DNA from: Burkholderia ubonensis subsp. mesacidophila
GTDB lineage: Bacteria; Pseudomonadota; Gammaproteobacteria; Burkholderiales; Burkholderiaceae
Length of the DNA: 64,000 bases
Assembly: GCF_002097715.1 (NCBI RefSeq)
Contig: NZ_CP020737.1
Coordinates: forward strand, 2,852,001-2,916,000
Direction: 5' to 3'
Shown here: positions 1 through 9,543 of the stretch, in pieces
Layout of the letters: each line of letters begins with the position of its first letter
Position numbering within the stretch: the first letter of the stretch is position 1
Notes under the pieces: generated by a model
The model's input: only the letters and a program-made list of their open reading frames with translations
Database searches by the model: none
What the model was told of the DNA's origin: nothing
Position numbers and translations under genes: made by a program

Positions 1-306
1 GTGCTCTGGGCGCACGATACCGCGCTCGCGATGCTCGGCCTCACGCTCGCGACGATGGGCATCCTGACCACGCTGCCGCTGTTCTGGAGCCTGCCGACCG
101 CGTTCCTCGGCGGCACGGCGGCCGCGGCGGGCATCGCGATGATCAACTCGATCGGCAACCTCGCGGGCTTCCTGAGCCCTTACCTGATGGGCTGGCTCAA
201 GCAGGCGACGGGCGCGAACGACTCGGGCATGTACATGCTCGCCGGGTTCCTCGTGCTCGGCGGCCTGCTCGCGCTGTCGGTGCCGAAGCGGCTGGTCGAC
301 AAGTGA
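1..306 (+). CDS. MFS transporter, C-terminal fragment (cut by window start)
   Basis: The reading frame is open from base 1, so the gene begins upstream and only the last 101 residues are seen. They hold about three hydrophobic helices typical of the end of a major facilitator superfamily permease. The stretch GNLAGFLSPYLMGWLKQATG, followed by a final helix and a short basic tail, resembles the anion:cation symporter (sugar acid / phthalate permease) branch. It would be an inner-membrane proton-coupled carrier; the substrate cannot be read from this piece. A hairpin terminator follows 12 bases after the stop. Family call is fairly secure, subfamily is inference. Confidence 0.75.
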   Translation: MLWAHDTALAMLGLTLATMGILTTLPLFWSLPTAFLGGTAAAAGIAMINSIGNLAGFLSPYLMGWLKQATGANDSGMYMLAGFLVLGGLLALSVPKRLVDK

Positions 307-318
307 CGCGCGGCCATG

Positions 319-355
319 AAAAAACCCCGAACGCCTGCCGGTGTTCGGGGTTTTT
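319..355. terminator. Bidirectional intrinsic terminator
   Basis: An A-run, a GC-rich stem (ccccgaac / gttcgggg) and a T-run lie between the converging transporter gene and hemY. The A/T flanks make it a plausible terminator in both directions. Confidence 0.85.
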
Positions 356-378
356 CGTGCGCGCGGCGCGCCGCCGCG

Positions 379-1566
379 TCAGACCACGGTGATCGCGAGC
401 GCGCTTTCGCGGTAGTGCTTCGCCGCCTTGTCGGTTTCGCCGAGATGCTCGAACAGGCGCGCGAGCGCACGGTGCGTGCGCACCCTGAGCGCCTCGTTGT
501 CGGCAAGCTTGAGCGCCGACTCGAGGAACGACTGCGCCTTGCCCCACAGCTGCTGCTGCTGGCAGAGGCGGCCGAGCGCGAACAGCAGGTCCGCGTCGTC
601 CGGGTGATCCTTCTTCCACCCTTCCGCCTTCTGGATCAGCGGCAGCGCATCCGCGCCGGCGGTGTCCGGGTAGCGGCGCAGCAGGCGTGCATCCCAGTTG
701 TGCGCGAGCGCGTCCTCGACGATGCGGCGCGCTTCCGGCCGGCGTTCGAGCGACACGAGCAGGTCGGCCGCGAGATCGGCGAGACGCGGCGACTGCCGCT
801 CCGTTGCCGACAGCGACTGCCACACCTCGAGCAGCGCGTCCGGATCGTGACGGCGCTCGCGCAGCAGGTTCTCGGCCGCCTGCTGGCGCAGCCGCACCGC
901 CGCGGCCGGATGCAGCGCCTCGCGCTTCTCCAGCGCCTTCGCGAGCTTCAGCACCTCGGCCCAGTTCTTCAGCTGCTGCTGCGCGCGCAGCGCGACCTGC
1001 TGCGCATGGATGCGCTTGCCGCCCGCCTGCATCTCGGACAGCGCGGCGAGCGCACCGTCGGCGTCGCGCGCGTCGGCGCGCATGTCGGCCGCGGCGAGCA
1101 GGCGCGCGTCCTGCCACTCCGGCGCGCCGACCTTCGACAGCCAGTCGTCGCGACGCGCGTATTCATGCATCCGGTGCGCGGCGGTGGCCGCGACGAGGCT
1201 CGCCGCGCCCTGGTTCGCGTCGATCGACAGCGCGTCGCGCGCGGCCTTCTCGGCGCGCGAGAAACGGCCCGCGTACAGGTTCGCGATCGCGTCGCGCAGC
1301 GATGCCTGTGCCTTCTCGTTGCGCGCGCGGGCGCGATACGCGGCGACCCGCTGCGGCATGCGCCAGATGTTGCGCACGATGCGCATCAGCGCGTAGACGA
1401 CGATGAACAGCACGACGATGCCGACCACGAACAGGTTCAGGGACAGGTCGACTCGGTACGGCGGATAGACGAGCAGCACCTGGCCGGTATCGAAGCGGCC
1501 GACGGTGGCGAGTGCCGCGGCGATCGCGAACAGGATCGCGAGCCAAACGATTCCTCGAAGCGTCAT
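379..1566 (-). CDS. hemY: HemY, TPR-containing inner-membrane protein of the heme operon
   Basis: A 395-residue protein (gammaproteobacterial-type HemY, not protoporphyrinogen oxidase). Two hydrophobic helices open it: residues about 5-20 and a second around 40-60 (LFVVGIVVLFIVVYAL). A long alpha-helical region follows with tetratricopeptide-like repeats, for example YAGRFSRAEKAARDALS near residue 100 and a C-terminal LARLFEHLGETDKAAKHYRESA. It is the last gene of hemC-hemDX-hemY; its ATG lies 2 bases past the hemDX stop, so translation is probably coupled. The role in tetrapyrrole metabolism is inferred from operon position and remains poorly defined for the family. Confidence 0.9.
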   Translation of the reverse strand: MTLRGIVWLAILFAIAAALATVGRFDTGQVLLVYPPYRVDLSLNLFVVGIVVLFIVVYALMRIVRNIWRMPQRVAAYRARARNEKAQASLRDAIANLYAGRFSRAEKAARDALSIDANQGAASLVAATAAHRMHEYARRDDWLSKVGAPEWQDARLLAAADMRADARDADGALAALSEMQAGGKRIHAQQVALRAQQQLKNWAEVLKLAKALEKREALHPAAAVRLRQQAAENLLRERRHDPDALLEVWQSLSATERQSPRLADLAADLLVSLERRPEARRIVEDALAHNWDARLLRRYPDTAGADALPLIQKAEGWKKDHPDDADLLFALGRLCQQQQLWGKAQSFLESALKLADNEALRVRTHRALARLFEHLGETDKAAKHYRESALAITVV

Positions 1567-1568
1567 CG

Positions 1569-3545
1569 TTACCCCCGGCTCTTGAACTGCTGAACGGCGT
1601 TCAGGCTCGTGTTCAGGTTCGGCACCGCGACCGTCAGCGACGCGCCGTCGACCTGCTTGAGCAGATCCTCGACGGTCTGCGTGTCCTTCGCCGCCTGGTC
1701 GAAGTATTTCGCGAGCGAGCCCTGCGCCGCGTGCAGGTCGGCCTTCATCGCGGCGTCGTTGCGCGCGAGCAGCGACAGCCGGGCGGTCAGCAGCCGCAGC
1801 TTCACGTTCTCGCGCACGAAGTAGCCCTGGTCGGGCGACGCGAGCATCGCGTCCGCGTTGTCGATCCGGCGCACCTGCACGAGACCCTTCAGCTGCTCGC
1901 CGATGCCGGCCGAGAAGCCCTGCCACCAGACCTTCCAGCGCGGCTCGCCGGTCGCGGCGGCCGTTTTCGCGACGTCGGCCGCCGTATTCGCCTTCGGCGC
2001 CGCATGCGGCACGATCGCCTCGCCGGCGAGCGGCAGCGCGTCGATCTTCGCGATCGCGTCGTCGAGCTTGATCGCGAGGCCGGTGAGATCCGCGGACGGC
2101 GCAGCCTTCAGCTTCTCGATGTCCTGCGCGAGCGCCTTGCGCACCGTGACGGCCTGCGCGCTCTGCGAGCTCGCGAGGCGCGCGTCGGCGTTCTGCAGCG
2201 CGATCAGCGCGAGCTGCGTGTTGCCCGTCAGCTGCAGTTGCTGGCTCGCGCTCGACAGCATCTGGTCGACTTCCTCGAACATCCACGCGTCGCGGTTGCG
2301 CGCGAGATCCTGGTATTGCTGCTGCAGCGCCTGCTGCGCGTTCTGCGCATCGGCGAGCTTGCCGTCGAGCTGCGCAAGCTGCGTATCGACCTGGTGCGCG
2401 CTCGCGAGCGCCTGCTCGGTCTTCGTGCGCGTCTCGGCGGCCTGCGCATCGAGCGTCTTCTGGCGCGCCGCCAGCGTGGCGTCGAGCCGGTCGACCTTGC
2501 GGTTCAGCGCATAGCCGCCGACGCCCGCCGCGCAGCCGAGCACGACCACGACGAGCCACAGGAACGCGCTGCCGCTGCGGCGCGCGGGCGGCTCGGGCGA
2601 CAGGTAAGGCGGACTGGACGGCGCGGCGGATGCAGCGGCCGGCTGGGAAGCGACGCTTTTGGAATCGTTGGTATCTGTCATGCGTTTAGTCACCGGTGCG
2701 GCTGTCGCCGGTTGGACGGCCTCGTCGGCCATCGATCGAAACGCGCGGACGATGCGCTCATCGCCCGCGCCGGTCAGCGTAATCCTATCAAAACCCAATG
2801 CGCGCGCGGTCTGCTCGATCCGCGGGTGCGGCGTCACGAGCGGCGCATGCTTCAGCGCGTCGATCTCCGCTTCGGTGAGATGCGCCTGCGCAAGCTCGTA
2901 CAGGTTGCGCACGCCTTCCGAGCTCGTGACGAGCCACGCGTGCGGCTCGCCGCCGAGCAGCGCATGCACGCGCTCCCACGCGCCGATGCGCGGCTCCGGC
3001 ACGACGCGCCGGTACGCAGCGACGAGCTGCACGTCCGCGCCGGCGTCGCGCAGCCGTTCGGCGAGCCATTCGCGGCCGCCGTCGCCGCGCACGATCAGCA
3101 CGCGCCGGCCGGCGAGCGCGGCCGCGCCGCCGAACGCCGCTTCGATGCACGCGAACAGGCTTTCGGAATCGTAATGCGGCGCGCTGCCGTCGGCCGGCGC
3201 CTGCGGCGCGATCACCCGGTGCGCGGGCGCGGCGATGCCGTGACGCTCGAGCGCGGCGACGCTACCCGGACCGACGACGCCGACCGGCAGCGCATTCGGC
3301 CAGATCGCGCCGAACTGCGCGAGCGCGCGGTCGATCGCGTTCGGCGACACGAAGATCACGAGCGCGTAGTCGGCCAGCGCCGCGAACGCGGCGGCAAGCG
3401 GCGCCGGATCGTCGAGCGGCGCGATGTCGATCAGCGGGAAATCGAGGACGTCGCAACCGGCTTGCGCCAGTTGCGACGCGAGCCCGGCGGACTGGCCGTC
3501 CGGGCGCGTCAGCACGGCGGTGAACGTGCGTGCGCCGCCCGCCAT
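1569..3545 (-). CDS. hemDX: Fused uroporphyrinogen-III synthase (HemD) / HemX membrane protein
   Basis: A single 658-residue frame. Residues 1 to about 270 are HemD, which cyclises hydroxymethylbilane to uroporphyrinogen III; FVSPNAIDRAL and LVTSSEGVRNLYEL are typical blocks. The remainder is HemX: one transmembrane helix (FLWLVVVVLGCAAGVGGYAL), a long Ala/Gln-rich coiled coil (VDRLDATLAARQKTLDAQAA) and a periplasmic C-terminal domain. The start ATG shares one base with the hemC stop (TGATG). An internal ATG at 2681 (MTDTNDSK) has GGTGA eight bases upstream and would give HemX alone, so both a fusion and a free HemX are possible. Fused HemD/HemX is known from Burkholderia annotation. Confidence 0.9.
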   Translation of the reverse strand: MAGGARTFTAVLTRPDGQSAGLASQLAQAGCDVLDFPLIDIAPLDDPAPLAAAFAALADYALVIFVSPNAIDRALAQFGAIWPNALPVGVVGPGSVAALERHGIAAPAHRVIAPQAPADGSAPHYDSESLFACIEAAFGGAAALAGRRVLIVRGDGGREWLAERLRDAGADVQLVAAYRRVVPEPRIGAWERVHALLGGEPHAWLVTSSEGVRNLYELAQAHLTEAEIDALKHAPLVTPHPRIEQTARALGFDRITLTGAGDERIVRAFRSMADEAVQPATAAPVTKRMTDTNDSKSVASQPAAASAAPSSPPYLSPEPPARRSGSAFLWLVVVVLGCAAGVGGYALNRKVDRLDATLAARQKTLDAQAAETRTKTEQALASAHQVDTQLAQLDGKLADAQNAQQALQQQYQDLARNRDAWMFEEVDQMLSSASQQLQLTGNTQLALIALQNADARLASSQSAQAVTVRKALAQDIEKLKAAPSADLTGLAIKLDDAIAKIDALPLAGEAIVPHAAPKANTAADVAKTAAATGEPRWKVWWQGFSAGIGEQLKGLVQVRRIDNADAMLASPDQGYFVRENVKLRLLTARLSLLARNDAAMKADLHAAQGSLAKYFDQAAKDTQTVEDLLKQVDGASLTVAVPNLNTSLNAVQQFKSRG

Positions 3546-4531
3546 CAGGCGTCGCCCTTGCCGGCCTGCGAGCCGGCGAGCAACGAGTGGACGATGTCGA
3601 GCGCGCCCTGCGCCTCGAGCTCGTCGGCGACCGCGCGGCCGAGCGCGAGCGCGTCGGCCGTGGTCATCACCGACGCGCATTCCTCGGACGTCAGCACGCG
3701 CTTGCCGTCGGTCGTCGACACGCGGCCCGTCAGGTACAGCTCGCCCGCGCGCCACACCGCATGCGCGGCGAGCGGCACCTCGCAGCTGCCGCCGAGCGCG
3801 CGCGACACCATCCGCTCGGCCTCGACCGCCAGCGCGGTCGCGTGGTCGTGCAGCGGCGCGAGCCACGCGGCGACGTCCGCCCGGTGCGACGCGATCTCGA
3901 TGCCGAGCGCGCCCTGACCCGCCGCGGGCGGGCTGTCGTCGACGCTGATCAGCGCGCGGATCCGCGCGTCGAGGCCGAGGCGCTTGAGCCCGGCCGCCGC
4001 GAGGATGATCGCCGCGTAGTCGCCGCGGTCGAGCTTCGACAGGCGCGTGTCGAGGTTGCCGCGCAGCGGCTGCACCTGCAGGTGCGGGTAGCGCGCGCGC
4101 AGCATCGCCTCGCGGCGCAGGCTCGACGTGCCGACGACGGCACCGGCCGGCAGCGCGTCGAGCGACGCGTAGTCGTTCGACACGAACGCGTCGCGCGGGT
4201 CTTCGCGGTTCAGGATCGCCGCGAGCGCGAAGCCGTCGGGCAGCGCCATCGGCACGTCCTTCAGCGAATGCACGGCGAGGTCGGCGCGGCCGTCCGCGAG
4301 CGCGTTTTCGAGTTCCTTGACGAACAGACCCTTGCCGCCGACCTTCGACAGCGTCCGGTCGAGGATTTGATCGCCGCGGGTCGTCATCCCGAGGATTTTC
4401 ACGTCACAAGCTGGATATAATTTGCGCAGCGCATCACGCACATGTTCGGCTTGCCACATCGCCAGGCGGCTTTCGCGCGAAGCAATCGTCAACGTCGCGG
4501 GCGGCTGTGCCGAAAGAGTCTCGGAATTCAT
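3545..4531 (-). CDS. hemC: Porphobilinogen deaminase (hydroxymethylbilane synthase)
   Basis: 328 residues. Polymerises four porphobilinogens into hydroxymethylbilane in the cytosol, the step before HemD. Family blocks: [16 protein letters not shown] at the N-terminus, [28 protein letters not shown] and [13 protein letters not shown]. The dipyrromethane cofactor cysteine is in [13 protein letters not shown] (Cys at about 250). It is the first gene of the heme operon, divergent from ppc across 189 bases, so its promoter lies there. The ATG at 4531 was chosen because the conserved sequence starts 15 residues later and no better start is seen upstream. Confidence 0.97.
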   Translation of the reverse strand: MNSETLSAQPPATLTIASRESRLAMWQAEHVRDALRKLYPACDVKILGMTTRGDQILDRTLSKVGGKGLFVKELENALADGRADLAVHSLKDVPMALPDGFALAAILNREDPRDAFVSNDYASLDALPAGAVVGTSSLRREAMLRARYPHLQVQPLRGNLDTRLSKLDRGDYAAIILAAAGLKRLGLDARIRALISVDDSPPAAGQGALGIEIASHRADVAAWLAPLHDHATALAVEAERMVSRALGGSCEVPLAAHAVWRAGELYLTGRVSTTDGKRVLTSEECASVMTTADALALGRAVADELEAQGALDIVHSLLAGSQAGKGDA

Positions 4532-4720
4532 TGCAGGAACATCGAAGGACGGGATTGAAGATCGAATAATAGTAGCACGCACGCCCACGCCCGCCCGGGC
4601 GCGGAGCCGGCCCGCCGCTGCCTGGCGCGGGCCGCGGCGCGGATGCGCGGAAGTGCCGCAGTAGTCGCAGTCGCTGGATCGCAGTTCCCTTTCACTCGAG
4701 CTTTCCCAAGGAAACCCATC

Positions 4721-7700
4721 GTGAAGTCTTCCGGATCGGCGCGCGCGACGCGCCGCAATGCTGCCTTGCCCTCCTCCGACGCCCAGACGGGCTCCGCCGC
4801 CGCCGCGAACGGTCGTGCGAAATCGGCAACCCAGCCGGCAACGAAACCGAAAGACCCGATACGACAGACGAAACGCGCGGCCAAGCCCGCCGCGAACGGC
4901 GCGGCCGCCGTCGCCGCGAAGCCGGGCGCCCGCACCCGCGAGGACAAGGACCGCCCGCTGTTCGAGGACATCCGCTTCCTCGGCCGCCTGCTCGGCGACG
5001 TCGTGCGCGAACAGGAAGGCGACGCGGTGTTCGACGTCGTCGAGACAATCCGCCAGACTGCGGTGAAATTCCGCCGCGAGGACGACAGCGAGGCCGCGCA
5101 GACGCTCGAGAAGAAACTGCGCAAGCTGACGCCCGAGCAGACGGTGAGCGTCGTACGCGCGTTCAGCTATTTCTCGCACCTCGCGAACATCGCCGAGGAC
5201 CGCCACCACAACCGCCGCCGCCGCATCCACGCGCTCGCCGGCTCCGCGCCGCAGCCCGGCACCTTCGCGTTCGCGCTCGACCAGCTGAAGCAGGCGGGCG
5301 GCGCGTCGAAGGGCGTGCTGCAGCGCTTCTTCGACGACGCGCTGATCGTGCCCGTGCTCACCGCGCACCCGACCGAGGTGCAGCGCAAGAGCATCCTCGA
5401 CGCGCAGCACGACATCGCGCGCCTCCTCGCCGAGCGCGACCAGGAGCTGACCGCGCGCGAGCGCCAGCACAACGAGGCGATGCTGCGCGCGCGCGTGACC
5501 GCGCTGTGGCAGACCCGGATGCTGCGCGACGCGCGCCTGACCGTCGGCGACGAGATCGAGAACGCGCTGTCGTACTACCGCGCGACGTTCCTCGACGAGC
5601 TGCCCGCGCTGTACGGCGACATCGAGGCCGCGCTCGCCGAGCACGGCCTGCCCGCCCGCGTGCCGGCGTTCTTCCAGATGGGCAGCTGGATCGGCGGCGA
5701 CCGCGACGGCAACCCGAACGTGACCGCCACGACGCTCGACGAGGCGATCAACCGCCAGTCCGCGGTGATCCTCGAGCACTACCTGGAACAGGTGCACAAG
5801 CTCGGCGCCGAGCTGTCGGTGTCGAACCTGCTGGTCGGCGCGAACGATGCGGTGAAGGCGCTCGCCGCCGCGTCGCCGGACCAGTCGCCGCACCGCGTCG
5901 ACGAGCCGTACCGCCGCGCGCTGATCGGCATCTACACGCGGCTCGCGGCGAGCGCCCGCGTGCGCCTCGGCGAAGGCACGGTGCCGGTGCGCAGCGCCGG
6001 GCGTGGAGCTGCGCCCGTGCGCGCGACGCCGTATGCCGATTCCGAGGAATTCGTGCACGACCTGAAGGTGCTGATGGAATCGCTCGACGAGCATCACGGC
6101 GCGTCGCTCGCCGCGCCGCGCCTCGCGCCGCTCGCGCGCGCGGCCGAGGTGTTCGGCTTCCATCTCGCGAGCATCGACCTGCGGCAGAGCTCCGACATCC
6201 ACGAGGCGGTCGTCGCCGAGCTGTTCGCGCGCGCGGGCGTCGTGGCCGACTACGCGGCACTGTCCGAGGACGACAAGCTCGCCGCGCTGCTCGCCGCGCT
6301 CGCCGATCCCCGCCCGCTGCGCTTGCCGTACTTCGAATACTCGGCGCTCGCGCAAAGCGAGCTCGGCGTGTTCGAGAAGGCGCGCGCGGTGCGCGCGCAG
6401 TTCGGCCCGCGCGCGGTGCGCAACTACATCATTTCGCATACCGAGACGGTCAGCGACCTCGTCGAGGTGCTGCTGCTGCAGAAGGAAACCGGCCTGCTCG
6501 ACGGCGCGCTCGGTGCTACCGGCGAAGGTGCGAAGCACGGCGGCGCGAAGAACGGCCTGATGGTGATCCCGCTGTTCGAGACGATCCCCGACCTGCGCGA
6601 CGCGTCGCGGATCATGCGCGAGTACTTCGCGCTGCCGGGCGTCGACGCGCTGGTCGCGCACCAGGGCGGCGAGCAGGAAGTGATGCTCGGCTACTCGGAC
6701 AGCAACAAGGACGGCGGCTTCCTCACGTCGAACTGGGAGCTGTACCGCGCGGAGCTCGCGCTCGTCGACCTGTTCCACGAGCGCGGCATCACGCTGCGCC
6801 TGTTCCACGGCCGCGGCGGCACGGTCGGCCGCGGCGGCGGCCCGACCTACCAGGCGATCCTGTCGCAGCCGCCCGGCACCGTGAACGGCCAGATCCGCCT
6901 GACCGAACAGGGCGAGGTGATCGCCAGCAAGTTCGCGAACCCGGAAATCGGCCGCCGCAACCTGGAAACGGTCGTCGCCGCGACGCTCGAGGCGTCGCTG
7001 CTGCCGCAGTCGAACGCGCCCGCGCAGCTGCCCGCGTTCGAGACGGCCATGCAGGCGCTGTCCGACACCGCGATGGCCGCGTACCGCGCGCTCGTCTACG
7101 AGACGCCCGGCTTCACCGACTACTTCTTCTCGTCGACGCCGATCTCCGAGATCGCCGAGCTGAACATCGGCAGCCGTCCCGCGTCGCGCAAGCTGCAGGA
7201 CCCGAAGCATCGCCGGATCGAGGATCTGCGCGCGATTCCGTGGGGCTTCTCGTGGGGCCAGTGCCGGCTGCTGCTGACCGGCTGGTACGGCTTCGGCAGC
7301 GCGGTCGCCGCGTATCTCGACGGCGCCAGGGACGACGCCGAGCGCGGCAAGCGCCTCGCGCTGCTGAAGAAGATGAACAAGACCTGGCCGTTCTTCGCGA
7401 ACCTGCTGTCGAACATGGACATGGTGCTCGCGAAGACCGATCTCGCGGTCGCGTCGCGCTACGCGCAGCTCGTCGCCGACAAGAAGCTGCGCAAGCACGT
7501 GTTCGAGCGGATCGTCGCCGAGTGGGAGCGCACGTCGCAGGCGCTGGCCGAGATCACCGGCCAGGACACGCGGCTCGCGACGAACCCGCTGCTCGCGCGT
7601 TCGATCAAGAACCGCTTCCCGTATCTCGATCCGCTGAACCACCTGCAGGTCGAGCTGATCAAGCGGCACCGCGCGGGCGACACCAACGCGCGGCTGCGGC

Positions 7701-7756
7701 GCGGCATTCATCTGACCATCAACGGGATCGCGGCGGGCCTGCGCAACACGGGCTGA
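4721..7756 (+). CDS. ppc: Phosphoenolpyruvate carboxylase
   Basis: Cytosolic anaplerotic enzyme making oxaloacetate from phosphoenolpyruvate and bicarbonate. Three active-site regions are visible: the catalytic-His block [14 protein letters not shown] (His about 216), [10 protein letters not shown] near 656 and [14 protein letters not shown] near 694. Start chosen as GTG at 4721 because AAGGA sits eight bases upstream; it gives 1011 residues. The frame stays open upstream to 4643, but that part lacks a ribosome site. The first 70 or so residues are an Ala/Lys/Arg-rich extension before the conserved fold begins at [16 protein letters not shown]. Single gene, divergent from the heme operon, ending at a strong terminator. 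Confidence 0.97.
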   Translation: MKSSGSARATRRNAALPSSDAQTGSAAAANGRAKSATQPATKPKDPIRQTKRAAKPAANGAAAVAAKPGARTREDKDRPLFEDIRFLGRLLGDVVREQEGDAVFDVVETIRQTAVKFRREDDSEAAQTLEKKLRKLTPEQTVSVVRAFSYFSHLANIAEDRHHNRRRRIHALAGSAPQPGTFAFALDQLKQAGGASKGVLQRFFDDALIVPVLTAHPTEVQRKSILDAQHDIARLLAERDQELTARERQHNEAMLRARVTALWQTRMLRDARLTVGDEIENALSYYRATFLDELPALYGDIEAALAEHGLPARVPAFFQMGSWIGGDRDGNPNVTATTLDEAINRQSAVILEHYLEQVHKLGAELSVSNLLVGANDAVKALAAASPDQSPHRVDEPYRRALIGIYTRLAASARVRLGEGTVPVRSAGRGAAPVRATPYADSEEFVHDLKVLMESLDEHHGASLAAPRLAPLARAAEVFGFHLASIDLRQSSDIHEAVVAELFARAGVVADYAALSEDDKLAALLAALADPRPLRLPYFEYSALAQSELGVFEKARAVRAQFGPRAVRNYIISHTETVSDLVEVLLLQKETGLLDGALGATGEGAKHGGAKNGLMVIPLFETIPDLRDASRIMREYFALPGVDALVAHQGGEQEVMLGYSDSNKDGGFLTSNWELYRAELALVDLFHERGITLRLFHGRGGTVGRGGGPTYQAILSQPPGTVNGQIRLTEQGEVIASKFANPEIGRRNLETVVAATLEASLLPQSNAPAQLPAFETAMQALSDTAMAAYRALVYETPGFTDYFFSSTPISEIAELNIGSRPASRKLQDPKHRRIEDLRAIPWGFSWGQCRLLLTGWYGFGSAVAAYLDGARDDAERGKRLALLKKMNKTWPFFANLLSNMDMVLAKTDLAVASRYAQLVADKKLRKHVFERIVAEWERTSQALAEITGQDTRLATNPLLARSIKNRFPYLDPLNHLQVELIKRHRAGDTNARLRRGIHLTINGIAAGLRNTG

Positions 7757-7798
7757 TCCGCCGCGCGTGCGACGCACGCGCCGCGCAGCCCATGCATT

Positions 7799-7835
7799 GG
7801 CCGCGACGCGCCTGGCCGGGCGTCGCGGCCTTTTT
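7799..7835. terminator. Intrinsic terminator between ppc and methyltransferase gene
   Basis: Stem ggccgcgacg / cgtcgcggcc with a short loop, then five T. It lies between two converging genes; the T-run favours termination of ppc. Confidence 0.85.
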
Positions 7836-7838
7836 GTT

Positions 7839-8591
7839 TCAGCGCGCGTCGATCAGCAGCGCATCGTGCTCGAACGAGCCGTCCGGCTGCACCGCGTAAT
7901 GGCTGCGCACCTCGTCGGGCGCATGCGCCCACAGCGCACGGATCCCGGTCACGCTGTCGGCCGGCGTGCGCATCCGCGCGACCCACGAATCGAACTCGAT
8001 CGGCAGGCGCCAGCGGCTCGCCACCTGCGCGTCGAAGCCCGCGTCGCGGAACATCGCGAGCCATTCGTCGGCCCGGTAGTTGCGCACGTGCGACGCGTCG
8101 CGCAGCACCTCCAGCGCCTGCAGATAGGTGTCGAGCAGCGGATGGTCGGGGCCGGCGATGTCGATCATCAGCACGCGGCCGCCCGGCTTCAGCACCCGGC
8201 GCGCCTCGGCGAGCGCAGCGGGCACGTCGTGCCAGTGGTGCGCGCTCATCCGGCTCACGACCCAGTCGAACGTCGCCGCGTCGAACGGCAGCCGCTCCGC
8301 CGGCCCGTGGCAGGTGCGGAGGTTCGCGAAGCCGCGCTCGCGCGCCGCCGCGTCGACGGTCGCGAGCATCTGCGGCGCGAGGTCGTAGGCGACGACTTCG
8401 CGCACGTGCGGCGCGACCGCGAAGCTCGCGTGGCCCGCGCCGCAGCCCAGGTCGAGCACCGTGCCGTCCGGCGTCGCCCGCACCGCGTCGGCGAGCGCCT
8501 GCAAGTCGGCGCCGGTCGCATGGACCGTGCTCGTCAGATAGGCGGCGGCAGTCGCGCCGAACGCGTCGGCAACCTGGTCGTGATGTTTCAT
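7839..8591 (-). CDS. Class I SAM-dependent methyltransferase
   Basis: 250 residues, Methyltransf_11/25-type fold. The SAM-binding motif I is VLDLGCGAG (residues 45-53), followed by an acidic strand-2 end ([11 protein letters not shown]) and the post-motif [16 protein letters not shown]. The fold resembles UbiE/small-molecule methyltransferases, and nothing in the sequence gives the substrate. Divergent from an XRE/MmyB-type regulator at 8727, with a good minus-strand promoter and an inverted repeat between them, so this gene is the likely target of that regulator. Family call secure, function unknown. Confidence 0.9.
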   Translation of the reverse strand: MKHHDQVADAFGATAAAYLTSTVHATGADLQALADAVRATPDGTVLDLGCGAGHASFAVAPHVREVVAYDLAPQMLATVDAAARERGFANLRTCHGPAERLPFDAATFDWVVSRMSAHHWHDVPAALAEARRVLKPGGRVLMIDIAGPDHPLLDTYLQALEVLRDASHVRNYRADEWLAMFRDAGFDAQVASRWRLPIEFDSWVARMRTPADSVTGIRALWAHAPDEVRSHYAVQPDGSFEHDALLIDAR

Positions 8592-8650
8592 CGCACTCTT
8601 CTCCTTGGTGGGGACTGTCCGCGCCGATGCGGGCAGACGCGTGAGCCGCT

Positions 8651-8699
8651 ACAATAGGCCCGCCCATGTACCAGTACAAGTTAAGCAGTTATTCTGGTA
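8651..8699 (-). promoter_or_regulatory. Sigma70-like promoter for the methyltransferase gene with overlapping inverted repeat
   Basis: On the minus strand a -35 TTGTAC (8679-8674) and a -10 TATTGT (8656-8651) are separated by exactly 17 bases. An inverted repeat TACCAG / CTGGTA (8669-8674 and 8694-8699 on the plus strand) overlaps the -35, a position suited to repression. The regulator encoded at 8727 is the obvious candidate to bind it. This is inference from pattern only. Confidence 0.5.
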
Positions 8700-8726
8700 T
8701 TCGATCCACCCGCCTGACGATTTCGC

Positions 8727-9536
8727 ATGAGCCATCCGCCCGCCGCCCCCACCCCGCCGCTCGACGCGACGCCCGCCCACGCGCTCGGCGATTTCATCCG
8801 CGCGCACCGCGAGCGCCTGTCGCCGCAGGCGGTCGGCCTGCCGCCCGGCCCGCGCCGCCGCACGCCGGGGCTGCGGCGCGAGGAAGTCGCGCAGCTGTGC
8901 GGCGTCAGCCCGACCTGGTACACGTGGATCGAACAGGGCCGCCCGGTGTCCGCGTCGGCCGACGCGCTCGCGCGGATCGCGGTCGCACTGCAGCTGTCGC
9001 GGGCCGAGCGCGCGTACCTGTTCGAACTGGCCGCGCAGCGCGACCCGGCCGAGCCGGACGTCGCCGCCGGCGACCTGCCGCCGACGCTTGCCGCGACCGT
9101 CGCCGCGATCGCGACGCCCGCGTACGTGCTCGACCGCCAGTGGAACGCGCTCGCGTGGAACCCGCCCGCCGCCGCGCTGTTCACCGGCTGGCTCGACGGC
9201 GACCATGACCGCAACCTGCTGCGCTTCGTGTTCATGGCGCCGGCCGCGCGCACGCTGATCGTCGACTGGGAGACCCGCGCGCGCCGGCTCGCCGCCGAAT
9301 TCCGCGCCGACTCGATCCGCCACCTGAACGACGTGCCGACCCGCGCGCTGATCGACGCGTTGACGGCCGGCAGCGACGCGTTCGCGCAGTACTGGGCGTC
9401 GCAGGACGTGTTCGAGCGCGAAGGCGGCCAGCGCGAATTCGACCACCCGGCCGACGGGCGGCTCGTCTACCAGCAGATCACGCTGAAGCCCGCGCATCGC
9501 GAAGACCTGAAGCTCGTCGTGCTGGTGCGCGAGTGA
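8727..9536 (+). CDS. XRE-family regulator with MmyB-like ligand-binding domain
   Basis: 269 residues. A helix-turn-helix domain lies at about 20-95 (LRREEVAQLCGVSPTWYTWI is the recognition region). A C-terminal MmyB-type domain follows from about 110, typified by YVLDRQWNALAWNPPAAALF and the late block RLVYQQITLKPA. Family members bind small hydrophobic ligands and commonly repress a neighbouring oxidoreductase or methyltransferase gene. Here the neighbour is the divergent methyltransferase. It ends 7 bases before the converging spore-coat-U gene. Confidence 0.9.
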   Translation: MSHPPAAPTPPLDATPAHALGDFIRAHRERLSPQAVGLPPGPRRRTPGLRREEVAQLCGVSPTWYTWIEQGRPVSASADALARIAVALQLSRAERAYLFELAAQRDPAEPDVAAGDLPPTLAATVAAIATPAYVLDRQWNALAWNPPAAALFTGWLDGDHDRNLLRFVFMAPAARTLIVDWETRARRLAAEFRADSIRHLNDVPTRALIDALTAGSDAFAQYWASQDVFEREGGQREFDHPADGRLVYQQITLKPAHREDLKLVVLVRE

Positions 9537-9543
9537 CGGCGAA

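Noticed and set aside
3545..7777. Very long minus-strand open frame (about 1410 codons) antisense to ppc, continuing into hemC
   Set aside because: High GC keeps stops rare in this frame. The plus strand is unmistakable PEP carboxylase, and the antisense product is Arg/Ala/Val/Glu-rich without any family motif. Only its last part (3545-4531) is real, as hemC.
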